Assembly: GCA_900321035.1 (NCBI GenBank)
Contig: ONUH01000010.1
Span: 629 to 64,628 of the forward strand
DNA from: an uncultured Selenomonadales bacterium
Lineage (GTDB): Bacteria > Bacillota > Negativicutes > Selenomonadales > Selenomonadaceae
Direction: 5' to 3'
Length of the DNA stretch: 64,000 nucleotides
Part shown: in pieces, positions 25,431-33,792 of the stretch
How the letters are laid out: every line of letters starts with the position of its first letter
How positions within the stretch are numbered: position 1 is the first letter of the stretch
Position numbers and translations under genes: made by a program
The notes under the pieces: model-generated
The model's input: the letters and a program-made list of their open reading frames with translations, nothing else
Told to the model about the DNA's origin: nothing
The model's database searches: none

Positions 25431-26300
25431 TTATTGTTTCAGATACCAGCGTATCAGCGTCTGCGTCCCGCAGTCCTCCATCCCCCTCGCCGCCAGTTCG
25501 TCGTAGAGCCGCTTTGCAAGCGTAAGGCCCGGCAGTTCGAGGTGCATTTCCTTGGCGCATTCGAGGGCGATGCCCATGTCCTTGATGATGTGCTTGATAT
25601 AAAACCCCGGCGCGTCGTCGCCGCGAATCATCCGCGGCGCCAAATTGGAAAGCGACCAGGACGCCGCCGCGCCGCCGGAAATCGTTTCCACGACGTCCAC
25701 GGGATTCAACCCTGATTTCTTGGCGAACGCCACCGCCTCCGCCACGCCGAGCATGCCCGACGCGATGGCGATTTGGTTGACCATCTTCGTGTACTGACCC
25801 GCGCCCGCCTCACCGAAATAGCGGATCGTGCGCCCCATCAGTTCAAAGATCGGCTTCAGCGCGTCGAACGCCTCACGGTCGCCGCCGACCACGATGACGA
25901 GCTGCCCGTTCCGCGCGCCGATGTCGCCGCCGGAAACCGGCGCGTCCAGTGCAGCGACGCCCTTCGCCTTTGCTTCCTTATAGATGCGCCGCGCCAAGAT
26001 CGGGCTGGAAGTTGTCATATCGACGACATAGCCGCCTTTTTTCGTTTCGAGTATGCCGTTCTTGCCAAGGTAAACGTCTTCCACGTCTTTCGGGTATCCG
26101 ACAATGGTGATGACCACTTCGGCGGCCCCGGCGACTTCCGCGGGCGTTTCCGCCCACTTCGCGCCTTTGGCGAGCAAGGGCTCCGCCTTTTCCTTCGTGC
26201 GGTTGAACACGACCAGTTCGTAGCCGCCGTCCAAAAGATGTTCCGCCATGCTGGCGCCCATAACGCCGAGTCCGATGAATCCGACAGTCTTGATTGACAT
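25431..26300 (-). CDS. garR: 2-hydroxy-3-oxopropionate reductase-like beta-hydroxyacid dehydrogenase
   Basis: NAD(P)H-dependent reductase of the 3-hydroxyisobutyrate dehydrogenase family; the closest resemblance is to tartronate semialdehyde reductase (GarR/GlxR), which makes D-glycerate. 289 aa. Rossmann motif GFIGLGVMGASMAEHL (7-22); substrate loop DAPVSGGDIGARNGQL; catalytic lysine in GAGQYTKMVNQIA. It is monocistronic with its own terminator. A related 3-hydroxyisobutyrate or glyoxylate/succinic-semialdehyde reductase activity is equally possible. Confidence 0.82.
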   Translation of the reverse strand: MSIKTVGFIGLGVMGASMAEHLLDGGYELVVFNRTKEKAEPLLAKGAKWAETPAEVAGAAEVVITIVGYPKDVEDVYLGKNGILETKKGGYVVDMTTSSPILARRIYKEAKAKGVAALDAPVSGGDIGARNGQLVIVVGGDREAFDALKPIFELMGRTIRYFGEAGAGQYTKMVNQIAIASGMLGVAEAVAFAKKSGLNPVDVVETISGGAAASWSLSNLAPRMIRGDDAPGFYIKHIIKDMGIALECAKEMHLELPGLTLAKRLYDELAARGMEDCGTQTLIRWYLKQ

Positions 26301-26356
26301 TGTTATCTTCCCCCTTGCGATATCGCTTGATTCATCACAGCCTGATTCTGAAACAA

Positions 26357-26462
26357 AGTGTGAAGAGTGGAGAGTGGAGAGTGGAGAGTGAAATTATTAC
26401 GGGGATAAAGGCAGCAAAAAACCCTCACTCCACTCTTCACTCTTATCTCTTCACTCTTCTCT
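26357..26462. repeat. Heptamer-unit hairpin
   Basis: Left arm: five AGAGTGG/AGAGTGA units (26357-26392). Loop with TTATTAC. Right arm: TCCACTC/TTCACTC units. The right arm enters the end of the gene at 26443 and supplies its last codons and stop. Confidence 0.85.
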
Positions 26463-26982
26463 TCAGCGCTTTCGGCGGCGCCAGAATTTCCGAGAGTACG
26501 ACGGCGTTTTTCAGCATGTCGGGCGAAAACTGCCAGGCCGCCGGACACGCCGCCTGTTCCTCCCGCTTCTGATGCTCGCGCCCCAGCCGCTCCTGCTCCA
26601 TCTTTTCTTCCCGCGCCTGCTTTTCCGCTAAGTGACGCTCATAGCTCTCCCGGCGCAAAATGTCCAATTCCTCATCAGACGGCTGCGCCTCCGTCTGCGT
26701 GTCCTTCGGCGCGCCCCGGAGCGGCGGAATCTTGAAGCCGAGGTCTTTCGGCGGTTCCTGCGCCGTCGGTTCCGGCACGGGCCTCGGCATGGGCACCGGG
26801 CCGCGCCGGCTCCCGCTCCGGGAAATGAAAAAGCGGAACAGGAGGAACGCGCCGATGGCCGCGAACAGTGGAAAATCCTCCGCGAAATCCGGGTCCGACG
26901 CCAGTCCGGAAAGCAGATTCAAGAGGATCAGTCCGACGAAGAAATAGACAAGCGGCTTGGGGAATCCCCCTTTCCCCGCCAT
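26443..26982 (-). CDS. Membrane protein of unknown function
   Basis: 179 aa. Two hydrophobic segments (about 9-26 and 36-53) precede a Pro-rich linker (PVPMPRPVPEP) and a charged Glu/Arg helical tail (about 100-150). The last residues (KRRVKR) come from the heptamer repeat. It starts 1 bp after the floA stop, so it is likely co-transcribed with nfeD-floA and may act with that membrane-domain system. Family not recognised. Confidence 0.65.
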   Translation of the reverse strand: MAGKGGFPKPLVYFFVGLILLNLLSGLASDPDFAEDFPLFAAIGAFLLFRFFISRSGSRRGPVPMPRPVPEPTAQEPPKDLGFKIPPLRGAPKDTQTEAQPSDEELDILRRESYERHLAEKQAREEKMEQERLGREHQKREEQAACPAAWQFSPDMLKNAVVLSEILAPPKALKRRVKR

Positions 26983-26983
26983 G

Positions 26984-27979
26984 CTACTTCACCACGGGAG
27001 CGGTCGGCTTCGCGCCCGCGCCCGACTGTCCGATGGCGTCGCGCATATTCGTGTCCGCCTGTACGTTTTTCAGATTGAAGTAATCCATCACGCCCATGTT
27101 GCCGCTGCGAAGCGCGTCCGCCATAGCGTGGGGCACCTCCGCCTGCGCCTCGACGACCTTCGCTTCCATTTCCTGCGTATAGGCTTTCATTTCCTGCTCT
27201 TTCGCGACGGCCATCGCGCGGCGTTCCTCGGCCTTCGCCTGCGCGATGCGCTTGTCCGCCTCCGCCTGGTCGGTCATCAGCTCCGCACCGATGTTTCGTC
27301 CCACGTCCACGTCGGCGATGTCGATGGAGAGAATCTCAAACGCCGTTCCCGCGTCGAGACCCTTGTCCAGCACAGTCTTCGAAATCTCGTCCGGGCTCTC
27401 CAGGACGTCCGTATGCTTTTCCGCCGAGCCCACCGTCGTGACGATGCCCTCGCCGACGCGGGCGATGATCGTCGGCTCGCCGGCGCCGCCCACCAGTCGG
27501 TCGATGTTCGCGCGCACCGTGACACGCGCCTTAATGCGAAGCTCGATGCCGTTCTTCGCCACCGCCGAGACCACAGGCGTCTCGATGACCTTCGGATTGA
27601 CGCTCATCTGCACCGCTTCCAGCACGTCGCGTCCCGCCAGGTCGATGGCCGCCGACCGCTCAAAGGGTAGGGGGATCGCGGCGCGGTGCGCGGCAATCAG
27701 GGCGTCCACTACGCGGTCCACGTTGCCGCCCGCCAGATAATGCGCTTCGAGCTGATTGACCGAAACGTCGAGACCCGCCTTGTTCGCCTTGATCAGCGGC
27801 AGCACGATCTTGCTCGGCACGACGCGGCGCAGCCGCATCCCTACCAGCGTGAAAATACCGACGTTGACGTTCGCCGCGATGGCGGACACCCAAAGCCCGA
27901 TGGGCACGAAATTCAAGAATACCATGACGGCGATGATAACCAATACGAGCATGAAGCCCGAACCTAACAACAATTCCAA
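26984..27979 (-). CDS. floA: Flotillin-like protein FloA
   Basis: 331 aa, the standard length of the FloA/UPF0365 family that organises membrane microdomains. An N-terminal membrane hairpin or anchor (about 5-50), a PHB/SPFH domain with [20 protein letters not shown] and [21 protein letters not shown], then an Ala/Glu-rich coiled region (about 230-290). NfeD lies directly upstream, the classic partner. Confidence 0.95.
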   Translation of the reverse strand: MELLLGSGFMLVLVIIAVMVFLNFVPIGLWVSAIAANVNVGIFTLVGMRLRRVVPSKIVLPLIKANKAGLDVSVNQLEAHYLAGGNVDRVVDALIAAHRAAIPLPFERSAAIDLAGRDVLEAVQMSVNPKVIETPVVSAVAKNGIELRIKARVTVRANIDRLVGGAGEPTIIARVGEGIVTTVGSAEKHTDVLESPDEISKTVLDKGLDAGTAFEILSIDIADVDVGRNIGAELMTDQAEADKRIAQAKAEERRAMAVAKEQEMKAYTQEMEAKVVEAQAEVPHAMADALRSGNMGVMDYFNLKNVQADTNMRDAIGQSGAGAKPTAPVVK

Positions 27980-28003
27980 AGTTTTCTCCTCCTTAACCCA
28001 ATT

Positions 28004-28092
28004 CAGAGTGAAGTGTTAAGAGTGGAAAGTGAAGTTATTTGCGTATTGAATTCTGCAATATCTCCACTCTTCACTCCGCACTCTCCACTCTT
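28004..28092. repeat. Heptamer-unit hairpin between nfeD and floA
   Basis: Left arm 28004-28036 (AGAGTGA, AGAGTGG-type units), right arm 28062-28092. The right arm encodes the last residues of NfeD (KRVESAE) and its stop. Confidence 0.82.
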
Positions 28093-28718
28093 TTTTCCCG
28101 TACGACCACCCGGCTGCCGTTCACTGAAACGACAACGACGGCCGTTCCCTTCCCTATAAACGCGCCCTCGGACACCACGTCCACCGGCTGTCCCGAAACG
28201 AGCGCGCGGCCGGACGGACGCAGCTCCGTTTCCGCGAAGCCCGTGCAGCCGACCAGTTCCGCCCGCGTCTCGGCGCTGACGTAGCCGTTCTCCGTCGTCG
28301 TGCTGTCATGCAGCACCAGTTTTCGCCAGAGCTTCGACGACGGCAGCCGCTTCACGATCACGGCAAAGATCAGCACGGCAAGCACGATGGAAGCCGCCAG
28401 CGCGCCCACCGCGTTCATCGTGCCGCCCAGAGCCAACACGACGCTGTACAGCATCGCCGCGACGCCAAGCCCCGCAAGGAGCCCCACCGTCGGCGCCAGC
28501 ATCTCGATGACGATGCAGAGCACGCCCGCAAGAAAGACGCCGATCTGCACCATGGAAACGAGCCCCTGCACATAACGGCTTCCGAAAAACACCCCCGCCG
28601 CCGTCAGGCCGAGCATCGCCCCGACGCCGAGGCCGCCCGTCTTGAACTCGACGAGAACGCCCAAAAACAAAATCGCCAGCAGGAGCACCTGCAAAATCAT
28701 AGGGCCGGCTTCTTCCAT
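28071..28718 (-). CDS. nfeD: NfeD-family membrane protein
   Basis: 215 aa. About four to five transmembrane helices in 1-125 (LLLAILFLGVLVEF; AMLYSVVLALGG; SIVLAVLIFAVIV), then a C-terminal OB-fold domain (GCTGFAETELRPSGRALVSGQPVDVVSEGAFIGKG) that is the NfeD hallmark. It works with flotillin FloA, encoded downstream. AGGAGG 9 nt before ATG supports the start. The C-terminal six residues derive from the heptamer repeat. Confidence 0.92.
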   Translation of the reverse strand: MEEAGPMILQVLLLAILFLGVLVEFKTGGLGVGAMLGLTAAGVFFGSRYVQGLVSMVQIGVFLAGVLCIVIEMLAPTVGLLAGLGVAAMLYSVVLALGGTMNAVGALAASIVLAVLIFAVIVKRLPSSKLWRKLVLHDSTTTENGYVSAETRAELVGCTGFAETELRPSGRALVSGQPVDVVSEGAFIGKGTAVVVVSVNGSRVVVREKRVESAE

Positions 28719-28925
28719 CCGACGCGCCTCCTTTCAAAGGAATCCCCGAACAAGTCCGTCCATGCGCGAACCGACTTATTCGTCGCTTCCCAAATTTTTA
28801 ACAGTTACAGTATTCTCTATCGAGGTGAAAAATCCCTGCAACGGGGGACGCGGAAAATTTTCCTATATCTATCGCCGGTAAAATGGTACAATGAAGACAG
28901 ATGACAAACGACGGGAGGACTGTGT

Positions 28926-29531
28926 ATGAAAGCAAACTGCGCGGACTGCAAGAGCCACGCCTGCTACACGAAGGGCGTAAACTGCACGGAGGTCGATCAG
29001 GCCGAGGCGATCGCCGCCTACACCGAGGATGAACGCAAGCTGATGGAGGCCGCCGCCTATGTGGAAGGCACATTTTACAGCAACATCACCCGCATAGAGG
29101 AAACGGCCGAATTCGCGAAAAAAATGGGCTACACGAAATTGGGCATGGCGTTTTGCATCGGGCTGAACGCCGAAGCCCGCTATCTCGCCAAATTCTTCCG
29201 GCAGAAGGGCTTCGAGTTTTACAGCGTCTGCTGCAAGACCTGCAGCGTCGCGAAAAAAGAGCTGGGGCTGAAGCAGGTGAAGCCGGAGCTCGACCACGAA
29301 GCCATGTGCAATCCGAAAATGCAGGCCCGGTTCCTCGCCGAGAACGGCGTGGAGCTATTCATCTCCTGCGGCCTCTGCGTAGGCCACGACGCGATTTTCA
29401 ACATGAACTGCCCCGGCCCCGTAACGACGCTTGTAGCGAAAGACCGCCTGCTGGCCCACAATCCGCTGGGGGCGATTTATTCCCGCTACTGGAAGAGGAA
29501 GCTTGGCATCATGGACGAGAATGAAGTCTGA
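28926..29531 (+). CDS. DUF1847 cysteine-rich metal-binding-type protein
   Basis: 201 aa. An N-terminal CADCKSHACYTKGVNC cluster and internal SVCCKTCSVAKKELG and ISCGLCVGHDAIF motifs match the DUF1847 pattern, probably coordinating a metal or FeS centre. Found mostly in anaerobes; function unknown. GGGAGG sits just before ATG. Monocistronic. Confidence 0.85.
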   Translation: MKANCADCKSHACYTKGVNCTEVDQAEAIAAYTEDERKLMEAAAYVEGTFYSNITRIEETAEFAKKMGYTKLGMAFCIGLNAEARYLAKFFRQKGFEFYSVCCKTCSVAKKELGLKQVKPELDHEAMCNPKMQARFLAENGVELFISCGLCVGHDAIFNMNCPGPVTTLVAKDRLLAHNPLGAIYSRYWKRKLGIMDENEV

Positions 29532-29661
29532 TCCTGTCGGTTCTTTTTCCGCCATGCGGCGTCAGATGGCGTTCTACGCAGTGATGCGACTACGACTTCG
29601 CACCATCTTTCTTGCCTGACGAAAAAATCCCTCGACAGGAAAACAAAAAGGAGGAAACAAC

Positions 29662-30117
29662 ATGCTGGAAATCGGAACCAAAGCCCCGGACTTCACGCTG
29701 CCGGACCAAAACGGGAAAATGCGCTCCCTCAAAGAATTTCGCGGGCAGAAAGTGATCCTGTACTTTTACCCGAAGGACATGACCTCCGGCTGCACCAAGC
29801 AGGCCTGCGGCTTCGGGGAGAAATACCCGCTGTTCCAGGAAAAAGGCGCCGTCGTCGTCGGCGTCAGCAAGGACACCGTAGCGTCCCACAAGAAATTCGA
29901 GGAAAAGTACAACCTGCCATTCGTCCTGCTCTCGGACACGGAAAAGAACGTGCTGCAGGCTTACGACGTATGGAAGGAGAAAAAGAACTACGGCAAAGTC
30001 TCCATGGGCGTCGTGCGCACCACCTACCTGATCGACGGGAAGGGCGTCATCGTCAAGGCGCTGGACAAGGTAAAAGCGGCGGACAATCCGGCGCAGATGC
30101 TGGAAATGCTTGGATAA
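29662..30117 (+). CDS. bcp: Thiol peroxidase Bcp (peroxiredoxin)
   Basis: Reduces hydroperoxides using thioredoxin. 151 aa. KDMTSGCTKQACGF gives peroxidatic Cys44 with resolving Cys49 five residues on, the atypical 2-Cys Bcp/PrxQ pattern. AGGAGG upstream. A bidirectional terminator separates it from tRNA-Leu. Confidence 0.95.
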   Translation: MLEIGTKAPDFTLPDQNGKMRSLKEFRGQKVILYFYPKDMTSGCTKQACGFGEKYPLFQEKGAVVVGVSKDTVASHKKFEEKYNLPFVLLSDTEKNVLQAYDVWKEKKNYGKVSMGVVRTTYLIDGKGVIVKALDKVKAADNPAQMLEMLG

Positions 30118-30135
30118 CGCCGCAGCGCAGACAAA

Positions 30136-30165
30136 AAGGCTTCCGGGCAAATGCTCGGAAGCCTT
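30136..30165. terminator. Bidirectional terminator, bcp and tRNA-Leu
   Basis: AAGGCTTCCG and its complement form a 10-bp stem; T-rich runs flank both sides (GATTTTT on plus, TTTTTGT on minus). Confidence 0.85.
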
Positions 30166-30175
30166 GATTTTTCTA

Positions 30176-30261
30176 TGGTGCCGAAGGCCGGACTTGAACC
30201 GGCACGTAGTTGCCTACGGCAGATTTTGAGTCTGCTGCGTCTGCCATTCCGCCACTCCGGC
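30176..30261 (-). tRNA. tRNA-Leu (CAA)
   Basis: 86 nt with a 7-bp acceptor stem (GCCGGAG / CTTCGGC, one wobble), encoded CCA, the long variable arm of class II tRNAs, T-loop GGTTCAAGTCC, and anticodon loop CTCAAAA giving CAA. It reads UUG codons. Confidence 0.95.
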
Positions 30262-30283
30262 GCACCGCTTGGAACTGTGCAGG

Positions 30284-30420
30284 AAGAAGTTCGCAAATAG
30301 AGCGCAGAATAAATTTTCGTGCGCGAGGCGGAGGAGGGAGTCATAGCGGGGCTATGGCGACCGACGACAACAAAGCACACGGAAATTTAGACAAGCTATA
30401 TTGCGAGCTTATTTCGTAAC
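30284..30420. other. Structured block upstream of tRNA-Leu
   Basis: An imperfect inverted repeat (AAATTTTCGTGCGCG near 30312 and ACACGGAAATTT near 30377) encloses a purine-rich stretch and a CATAGC/GCTATG hairpin. A short plus-strand frame (21 codons from 30354) also exists but has no ribosome site. No known RNA family is recognised. Confidence 0.4.
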
Positions 30421-30555
30421 AGTTCCGAACATTAGAAAGTATATCTTCGCGCCCGCCGATTGTCAAGAAATTTCTTGCGCAGGACGTTCACATGACCGCT
30501 GCCGCCGGTCTCATCTTGCCGCCCGACCTGTACCGCGAGCAAATCGGGTTCCCAA

Positions 30556-30571
30556 TGTTTCACGTGAAACA
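30556..30571. promoter_or_regulatory. parS site, perfect match
   Basis: TGTTTCACGTGAAACA is identical at 16 of 16 positions to the Bacillus-type ParB (Spo0J) binding site used in chromosome segregation. Confidence 0.93.
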
Positions 30572-31011
30572 TTTCCTTTCCGGGGGTGGGCGTCGCCCTC
30601 CCCCGGTCCCCCGCCCACGCGAGGGAGACCCTCGCGACTCCCCAGAGGGGCCTGCGGGCCCGGTATTCCGCGGTGAAAGCTCAGAACAATTTTTTGGGCA
30701 GTTCATCCCGCGATTAAGCCTCTTGACAACTTTAGCTTTAGCCCATTTTTGCGGGTTGAGTTATTGCAACGCAAACACAATCCAGACTATGTAAAATGGG
30801 CTAAAGTTTAAGTCGTTCCAACCTTAATCGCGGGATAAACTATTGTTGAAGCAATCATAATCGTACGTCGCGGAATCCTGGCCCCGCAGGGCCCTAAGGA
30901 GGGTTCCAAAGGGAGGAACGCCCTTTGCAGGGTCCGCAGGGGCAGCGCCCCTGCAAATTATATTTGCAGTTGCAAATATAATTTTATAAACAAAAAGCAA
31001 ATAACGAAAAA

Positions 31012-31027
31012 CGTTTCACGTGAAATA
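31012..31027. promoter_or_regulatory. parS-like site
   Basis: CGTTTCACGTGAAATA matches parS at 14 of 16 positions with the CACGTG core intact. It sits at the right end of palindromic element copy 2. Confidence 0.7.
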
Positions 31028-31136
31028 ATCGACAATAACATGTAAAAATCATAAAACCAATGCAAATTGTTTTACGTCCTAAAACATGCTATGATAGCCA
31101 AAAATTTAACCGTCAAAAAAGGACGATGACAGATTG

Positions 31137-32216
31137 ATGAACCATTTGAAAAAAATCTCCAATCCTCTGCTCGCATGGTTCCGCGCTCGGGCGCGCTCGC
31201 TCCCGTGGCGGGACGACCCGCGTCCTTATTACGTCTGGGTCTCGGAAATCATGCTCCAGCAGACGCGGGTCGCGGCGGTCATGCCGTACTTTTCCCGTTT
31301 CGTCGCCGCGCTGCCGGACGTCGGGGCGTTGGCTTCCGCTGACGACGACGCGCTGATGAAGCTTTGGGAAGGACTCGGTTATTACAGCCGCGCGCGCAAC
31401 CTGAAAAAGGCCGCGCAGGTCGTCATGGAAAAACACGGAGGCGCAATCCCCCGCGATTTCGATGAGCTTTTGGCGCTGCCCGGCGTCGGTCGCTACACGG
31501 CGGGCGCGATCGCTTCCATCGCATACGGCGCCCGCGTGCCGGCCGTGGACGGCAACGTGCTTCGGGTCGTCGCGCGGCTGACCGCCTCCCGCGAGGACGT
31601 GCTGCGGGAAAAAACGAAACGCGCGGTGGAGGAGGCGCTGGCCGCTTCCATGCCGAAGGACGCGGGACAGTTCAACCAGGCGATGATGGAGCTGGGCGCG
31701 CTGGTCTGCCTGCCCCGCACCCCGCATTGCGCGGAATGCCCGCTGGCCTCGCTGTGCCGCGCTCACGCCGAAGGCATAGAAGCGGAGCTTCCCGTCAAGG
31801 CGGCGAAAAAAGAACGGCGCGTCGAGCCGCGCACGGTGCTTTTAATCGAGCGGGACGGAAAATTCGCTATCGCGAAGCGTCCAAAGCGCGGTCTTTTGGC
31901 TTCGCTCTGGGAATTTCCGAATTTGATCGGCGGGAAGAACCGTACGGAAATCCTCGCGTTTTGCAAAGACGCAGGGCTTCCCGTGAAAAGCGTGCGCCGC
32001 ATGAAAGCTGCCCGCCACATTTTCACCCATATCGAATGGCGGCTTTCCGGCTGGCACATCCTCTTAAAGGACGACAGCGAAGCAGCCGTAAAGGAACCCC
32101 GCGCCCCATTCGGTTCTGCTCCGCTGCCCCCTCTGACATGGGCTACGCGGCAGGAGCTTTCCGATACTTACAGCATCCCTGCCGCTTTCCGCGCCTACAT
32201 CCCCCAAAACACCTAA
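31137..32216 (+). CDS. mutY: Adenine DNA glycosylase MutY
   Basis: Removes adenine mispaired with 8-oxoguanine. 359 aa. Catalytic Glu37 in SEIMLQQTRV, helix-hairpin-helix LALPGVGRYTAGAIAS, catalytic Asp138 in VPAVDGNVLR, [4Fe-4S] ligands C191-x6-C198-x2-C201-x5-C207, and a C-terminal Nudix-like 8-oxoG domain (TVLLIERDGKFAIAKRP). ATG at 31137 is preceded by AAAGGA; a TTG just before it is less likely. Confidence 0.96.
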   Translation: MNHLKKISNPLLAWFRARARSLPWRDDPRPYYVWVSEIMLQQTRVAAVMPYFSRFVAALPDVGALASADDDALMKLWEGLGYYSRARNLKKAAQVVMEKHGGAIPRDFDELLALPGVGRYTAGAIASIAYGARVPAVDGNVLRVVARLTASREDVLREKTKRAVEEALAASMPKDAGQFNQAMMELGALVCLPRTPHCAECPLASLCRAHAEGIEAELPVKAAKKERRVEPRTVLLIERDGKFAIAKRPKRGLLASLWEFPNLIGGKNRTEILAFCKDAGLPVKSVRRMKAARHIFTHIEWRLSGWHILLKDDSEAAVKEPRAPFGSAPLPPLTWATRQELSDTYSIPAAFRAYIPQNT

Positions 32217-32220
32217 CTTC

Positions 32221-32252
32221 ATTCCTCACTCTTCACTCTCCACTCTCTCCTC
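32221..32252. repeat. Heptamer units, single arm
   Basis: TCACTCT/TCCACTCT units directly after the mutY stop, without an opposite arm. Confidence 0.65.
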
Positions 32253-32352
32253 TTCGCTCCATGTATACATACCAAGCCTATAGGAAACACAGAAGAATTG
32301 TGCTATGATAAATCTCGCCTAATTTATGCTTCTGCATTTTGGAGGATTTGCA

Positions 32353-33588
32353 ATGGCTTATATCAACGAGAACTATCTGAAACTGCCCGGCAATTATCTG
32401 TTCGCCGAGGTCGCCCGCCGCGTCGCCGCCTTTCGGAGCGAGCACCCCGACGCCGAAATCATCCGTCTCGGCATCGGCGACGTGACGCTGCCGCTGCCCG
32501 CGGTTTCCATCGAGGCGATGCACGCCGCCGTGGACGAGATGGCGAAAAAGGAAACCTTCCGCGGCTACGGGCCGGAACAGGGATACGACTTCCTGATCGA
32601 CGCGATCATCGAAAGGAACTACGCCTCGCACGGCCTCAAAGTCGAGCGGGACGAAGTATTTGTCAGCGACGGCTCGAAAAGCGACTGCGGCAACATCCAG
32701 GAAATCTTTTCCTCCGACGCCGTCGTCGCGATTACAGACCCCGTTTACCCCGTCTATCTCGACACGAACGTCATGGCGGGCCGCACGGGCGCGCTCGGCG
32801 CGGACGGCCGCTTCGAGGGCGTCGTCTATCTCCCCTCCACGGAGGAAAACGGCTTTGCCCCCGCTCTGCCCGACCGCCCCGTCGATATGATTTATCTCTG
32901 CTGTCCGAACAATCCCACGGGCACCACGCTCTCCCGCGCGGAACTGGCGAAATGGGTGGCCTACGCGCGGGAAAACGACGCGGTCATCCTCTTCGACGCG
33001 GCCTATGCCGCCTACATCACCGAGCCGGACGTCCCCCGCTCGATTTATGAACTGGACGGCGCGCGGGACGTCGCCATCGAGTTCCGCTCTTTCTCCAAGA
33101 CCGCCGGCTTCACCGGCACGCGCTGCGGCTACACAGTCATCCCGAAATCCGTGACCGCCAAAGCGAAGGACGGCTCCCGCCACCCGCTGAACGCGCTCTG
33201 GTCCCGCCGCCATTCGACGAAATTCAACGGCACGGCGTACATCGTGCAGCGCGGCGCCGCGGCAATTTACACCGACGAGGGACAGAAACAGGTCGCCGCG
33301 AACATCGCCTATTACATGGAGAACGCGCGAATCATCCGGGAGGGACTGTCCGCCCTCGGCCTCTCTGTCTTCGGCGGCGTGAACGCGCCCTATATTTGGC
33401 TCAAGACGCCGAAGGGGATGCCCTCGTGGACGTTTTTCGACAAGCTGCTCCGCGAGGCCAACGTCGTCGGCACCCCGGGTGCGGGCTTCGGCCCCTGCGG
33501 CGAGGGATATTTCCGGCTCACCGCTTTCGGAGGCCGGGAGGACACGGAAAAGGCCGTCGCCCGCATTCGCGAAAAACTGCACGTATAA
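32353..33588 (+). CDS. dapL: LL-diaminopimelate aminotransferase
   Basis: Converts tetrahydrodipicolinate directly to LL-diaminopimelate for lysine and peptidoglycan. 411 aa. PLP lysine K249 in [28 protein letters not shown], and a C-terminal [21 protein letters not shown] 8 nt before ATG at 32353 fixes the start; a frame to 32326 has no site. The DapL route is typical of anaerobic Firmicutes and others. Monocistronic. Confidence 0.95.
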   Translation: MAYINENYLKLPGNYLFAEVARRVAAFRSEHPDAEIIRLGIGDVTLPLPAVSIEAMHAAVDEMAKKETFRGYGPEQGYDFLIDAIIERNYASHGLKVERDEVFVSDGSKSDCGNIQEIFSSDAVVAITDPVYPVYLDTNVMAGRTGALGADGRFEGVVYLPSTEENGFAPALPDRPVDMIYLCCPNNPTGTTLSRAELAKWVAYARENDAVILFDAAYAAYITEPDVPRSIYELDGARDVAIEFRSFSKTAGFTGTRCGYTVIPKSVTAKAKDGSRHPLNALWSRRHSTKFNGTAYIVQRGAAAIYTDEGQKQVAANIAYYMENARIIREGLSALGLSVFGGVNAPYIWLKTPKGMPSWTFFDKLLREANVVGTPGAGFGPCGEGYFRLTAFGGREDTEKAVARIREKLHV

Positions 33589-33792
33589 AATGCGTTCAAC
33601 CGCCAAAAGTCTATAGGAACAGAAATCGTCGGAGTTTTGTCCCAATTTTTTTGAAAACGCAAAACGCCTGTTGTTAAGTATGATATAATAGAAAGGTCAT
33701 AAGAGAATCGCAGATTACGTTCTGTCTATCTTTTCGTCGGGCGATACTTTGGACACGTCGAACAACACCAGTCGAGCGCGGAGGAACCTACG

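Larger units (their letters stand above)
30556..31027. repeat. Palindromic element, copy 2, with parS at both ends
   Basis: About 472 bp. It begins with a perfect parS and ends with a parS-like site. Mirrored blocks: TTCATCCCGCGATTAAG (30702-30718) with CTTAATCGCGGGATAAA (30823-30839); TTTAGCCCATTTT with AAAATGGGCTAAA (30793-30805); CGGTATTCCGCGG with GTCGCGGAATCCTGG. GC-rich outer hairpins (GGGGGTGGGCGTCGCCCTCC) follow the left end. No protein is encoded. The region 30421-30555 before it holds nothing recognised. Confidence 0.8.

Noticed and set aside
33589-33792. c-di-GMP riboswitch before the HD-GYP gene
   Set aside because: A leader exists but no GEMM-type core was found.
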